Of a stretch of DNA of 64,000 nucleotides, positions 62,156 to 64,000 are shown piece by piece; within the stretch, counting starts at the first letter, position 1, and each line of letters begins with the position of its first letter. The stretch lies in the NCBI GenBank assembly GCA_963705285.1, contig OY970066.1, forward strand, positions 3,844,001 through 3,908,000, in the 5' to 3' direction. Both the position numbers and the translations under genes were made by a program. The notes beneath the pieces are model-generated. The model saw only the letters and a list, made by a program, of their open reading frames with translations. It was not told the DNA's origin and searched no databases. The DNA comes from JACMLD01 sp963705285. Lineage in GTDB: Bacteria > Bacteroidota > Bacteroidia > Chitinophagales > Chitinophagaceae.

Positions 62156-64000
62156 ATGAAGTTACACCTGATTGACATTGTTATAATCGTACTGTACTTG
62201 GCCCTGATGGTATGTCTTGGTTTTTGGTTTCGGAAAAAAGCAAAACAGAATAAAGACAGTTACCTGCTGGGTGGAAAATCTTTACCATGGTACATGCTGG
62301 GCATGAGCGATGCCAGTGATATGTTTGACATCAGTGGTACCATGTGGATGGTATCGCTCTGTTTTGTGTACGGTATGAAAAGCATTTGGATACCCTGGCT
62401 ATGGCCTGTTTTTAACCAGGTTATTCTCATGATGTTTTTATCAAAATGGCTGCGGCGTTCCAATGCCAGTACCGGTGCAGAATGGCTGGCCACCCGTTTT
62501 GGTGTTACTGGTAAAGGAATTGTATCATCTCATAATGTGGTAGTTGCTTTTGCTTTGCTGAGTTGTTTTGGCTTCCTGGCTTATGGTTTTGTAGGATTGG
62601 GAAAGTTCATCGAAATATTTTTGCCCTGGCATATCGTACAATCGTATGTACCGTTTCATGTGGCTGCGCAATGGGTACCACATTTTTACGGAATCGTGTT
62701 TTCATTGTTTGCCATGTTTTATTCTATACTGGGTGGTATGCACAGTATAGTATTGGGAGACTTTATTAAGTACCTGGTGATGACAGTGGCCTGCATTGCC
62801 ATTGCTGTCATTGCTTACCTGCACCTGCACAAGAGCGGCAATACGCTGAACGTTCCACCAGGCTGGCTGAACCCATTTTTTGGGTGGCGATTGAACCTCG
62901 ACTGGGCAAACATTGTTCCGGCTGCCAATAAAAAAATTGCAGATGATGGCTTTGGCTTGTTTGGTATTTTTTTTATGATGATGCTGTTTAAAGGCGTCTT
63001 TGCCAGTCTTGCAGGGCCGGCACCCAATTATGACATGCAGAAAATATTAAGCACCCGTTCACCCCGCGATGCGTCGCGAATGAGCGGTTTTGTATCCATT
63101 ATTTTGTTGCCGGTGCGGTATGCTATGATAATCGGCTTAACCGTATTGGGTTTGTTGTATTACAACCAACTCGATTTGCAGGGTGCCAATGGTACCGATT
63201 TTGAAAAAGTGCTGCCATCGGCCATTAATAACTTTTTGCCTGTGGGTATACTGGGACTTGTGCTTACCGGACTACTGGGTGCGTTTATGGGTACGTTTTC
63301 GGGTACCGTAAATGCCGCACAGGCATATATTGTAAATGATATCTACTTAAAGTACGTCAATCCCCAGGCGGGTACCCGAAAGATCATGTCTATGAATTAC
63401 CTGGTGGGGCTGATGGTGGTACTGGTGGGTATCTTGCTGGGCATATTTGTAAAAGATGTAAACACCGTATTGCAATGGATCGTAGGTGGGTTATACGGTG
63501 GTTACATTGCTGCTAATATGCTGAAATGGTATTGGTGGCGGTTCAATGCAAATGGTTTTTTCTGGGGTATGCTGGCAGGCATCGTTCCCGCTATCGCATT
63601 GGCAATTTTAAAATCTGCCGGCATCATTAGCGGGCTGGATCTGTATTACTGGCCGGTAATATTTCTGATCTCGCTGGCCGGCTGTTTTATAGGTACCTAT
63701 ACCGCACCCCCAACAGATGCAGCGGTGCTGAAATCATTTTATACAACTGTAAAACCCTGGGGATACTGGCAACCGGTACACGCAATGGTAATGAAAGAAG
63801 ACCCAACGTTCAAACCCAATAAGCGTTTCAAGCTTGATATGTTTAACGTGGTGCTGGGCATCATTGGCCAGCTCTGTCTCACTTTGTTACCCATGTATAT
63901 TGTTTTGTGGATGCAATTGCCCTTGGTAGTTACAGTGATAATTCTGGCCGTGATTATTATTATACTTAAAAAAACCTGGTGGAATAAGCTGGAAAATTAA
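62156..64000 (+). CDS. Sodium:solute symporter family transporter
   Basis: 614 residues, complete with its TAA ending exactly at 64000. About 13-14 membrane helices; SSS features such as YLLGGKSLPWYMLGMSDASDMFD, GGMHSIVLGDFIKY and GTFSGTVNAAQAYIVNDIY are seen. It probably imports mannose or mannobiose released by the GH26 enzyme across the inner membrane with Na+. Co-transcribed with GH26. Homologous loci continue with GH130 phosphorylase and epimerase genes, which would be expected to the right. Confidence 0.9.
   Translation: MKLHLIDIVIIVLYLALMVCLGFWFRKKAKQNKDSYLLGGKSLPWYMLGMSDASDMFDISGTMWMVSLCFVYGMKSIWIPWLWPVFNQVILMMFLSKWLRRSNASTGAEWLATRFGVTGKGIVSSHNVVVAFALLSCFGFLAYGFVGLGKFIEIFLPWHIVQSYVPFHVAAQWVPHFYGIVFSLFAMFYSILGGMHSIVLGDFIKYLVMTVACIAIAVIAYLHLHKSGNTLNVPPGWLNPFFGWRLNLDWANIVPAANKKIADDGFGLFGIFFMMMLFKGVFASLAGPAPNYDMQKILSTRSPRDASRMSGFVSIILLPVRYAMIIGLTVLGLLYYNQLDLQGANGTDFEKVLPSAINNFLPVGILGLVLTGLLGAFMGTFSGTVNAAQAYIVNDIYLKYVNPQAGTRKIMSMNYLVGLMVVLVGILLGIFVKDVNTVLQWIVGGLYGGYIAANMLKWYWWRFNANGFFWGMLAGIVPAIALAILKSAGIISGLDLYYWPVIFLISLAGCFIGTYTAPPTDAAVLKSFYTTVKPWGYWQPVHAMVMKEDPTFKPNKRFKLDMFNVVLGIIGQLCLTLLPMYIVLWMQLPLVVTVIILAVIIIILKKTWWNKLEN

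Overview
This window looks like chromosomal DNA from a Bacteroidota bacterium, most likely of the Chitinophagaceae. Direct support comes from a SusC/SusD pair, a hybrid two-component regulator with a periplasmic propeller, a type IX secretion C-terminal domain, Bacteroidota-type -7 boxes (TAnnTTTG), few Shine-Dalgarno sites, and a long NusB. I see no phage, plasmid, IS transposase or CRISPR.

Layout. 1-8.1 kb: 3'-truncated topoisomerase IV subunit B (parE), a small secreted protein, tRNA-Lys preceded by decayed tandem copies of its own 5' half, a ModF-like double ATPase, and a DUF1800/DUF1501 pair whose second protein has a T9SS tail. 8.6-13.3 kb: a small acidic protein, dnaG, cbpM-cbpA, a thioesterase and a DoxX protein. 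13.4-22.7 kb: a giant TPR protein with an outer-membrane barrel, a SpoU methyltransferase, ubiA-type prenyltransferase, an NTF2-like protein, ruvX, def and an orphan secreted protein. 23-34.6 kb: rluD-type synthase, lipB, a PLP enzyme, a sugar nucleotidyltransferase, an ECF sigma factor overlapping a membrane-anchored trypsin-like protease, an Ala-rich lipoprotein, an aspartate aminotransferase followed by a tandem array, a cupin, a DinB/MDMPI protein and an rRNA methyltransferase. 34.7-40 kb: a HEAT protein beside a seven-blade lectin fused to a metzincin protease, then coaE, yajC, a DUF1573 lipoprotein and nusB. 40-47 kb: groES-groEL, an asymmetric ABC-F ATPase, an amidohydrolase and a sorbosone-dehydrogenase-like lipoprotein. 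47-64 kb: a polysaccharide-utilisation locus, probably for beta-mannan: hybrid two-component regulator, SusC, SusD, two surface glycan-binding lipoproteins, an AraC regulator (opposite strand), a GH26 mannanase and a sodium:solute symporter.

The most striking non-genic signal is a scattered family of degenerate tandem arrays with a strict 7-bp period at about fifteen loci. Each locus has its own heptamer. Many arrays begin in the stop codon or last codons of a gene, several form inverted pairs, one lies between groES and groEL, and one lies in frame inside lipB. Two further arrays (after the 21.7-kb secreted-protein gene and after the aminotransferase) use units that contain the 3' end of the adjacent gene, and the tRNA array repeats the 5' half of its tRNA. 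Together they suggest recurrent local tandem amplification at gene ends in this lineage.

All calls come from reading the sequence by eye; no homology search was run. Family names rest on recognised motifs and overall protein character.
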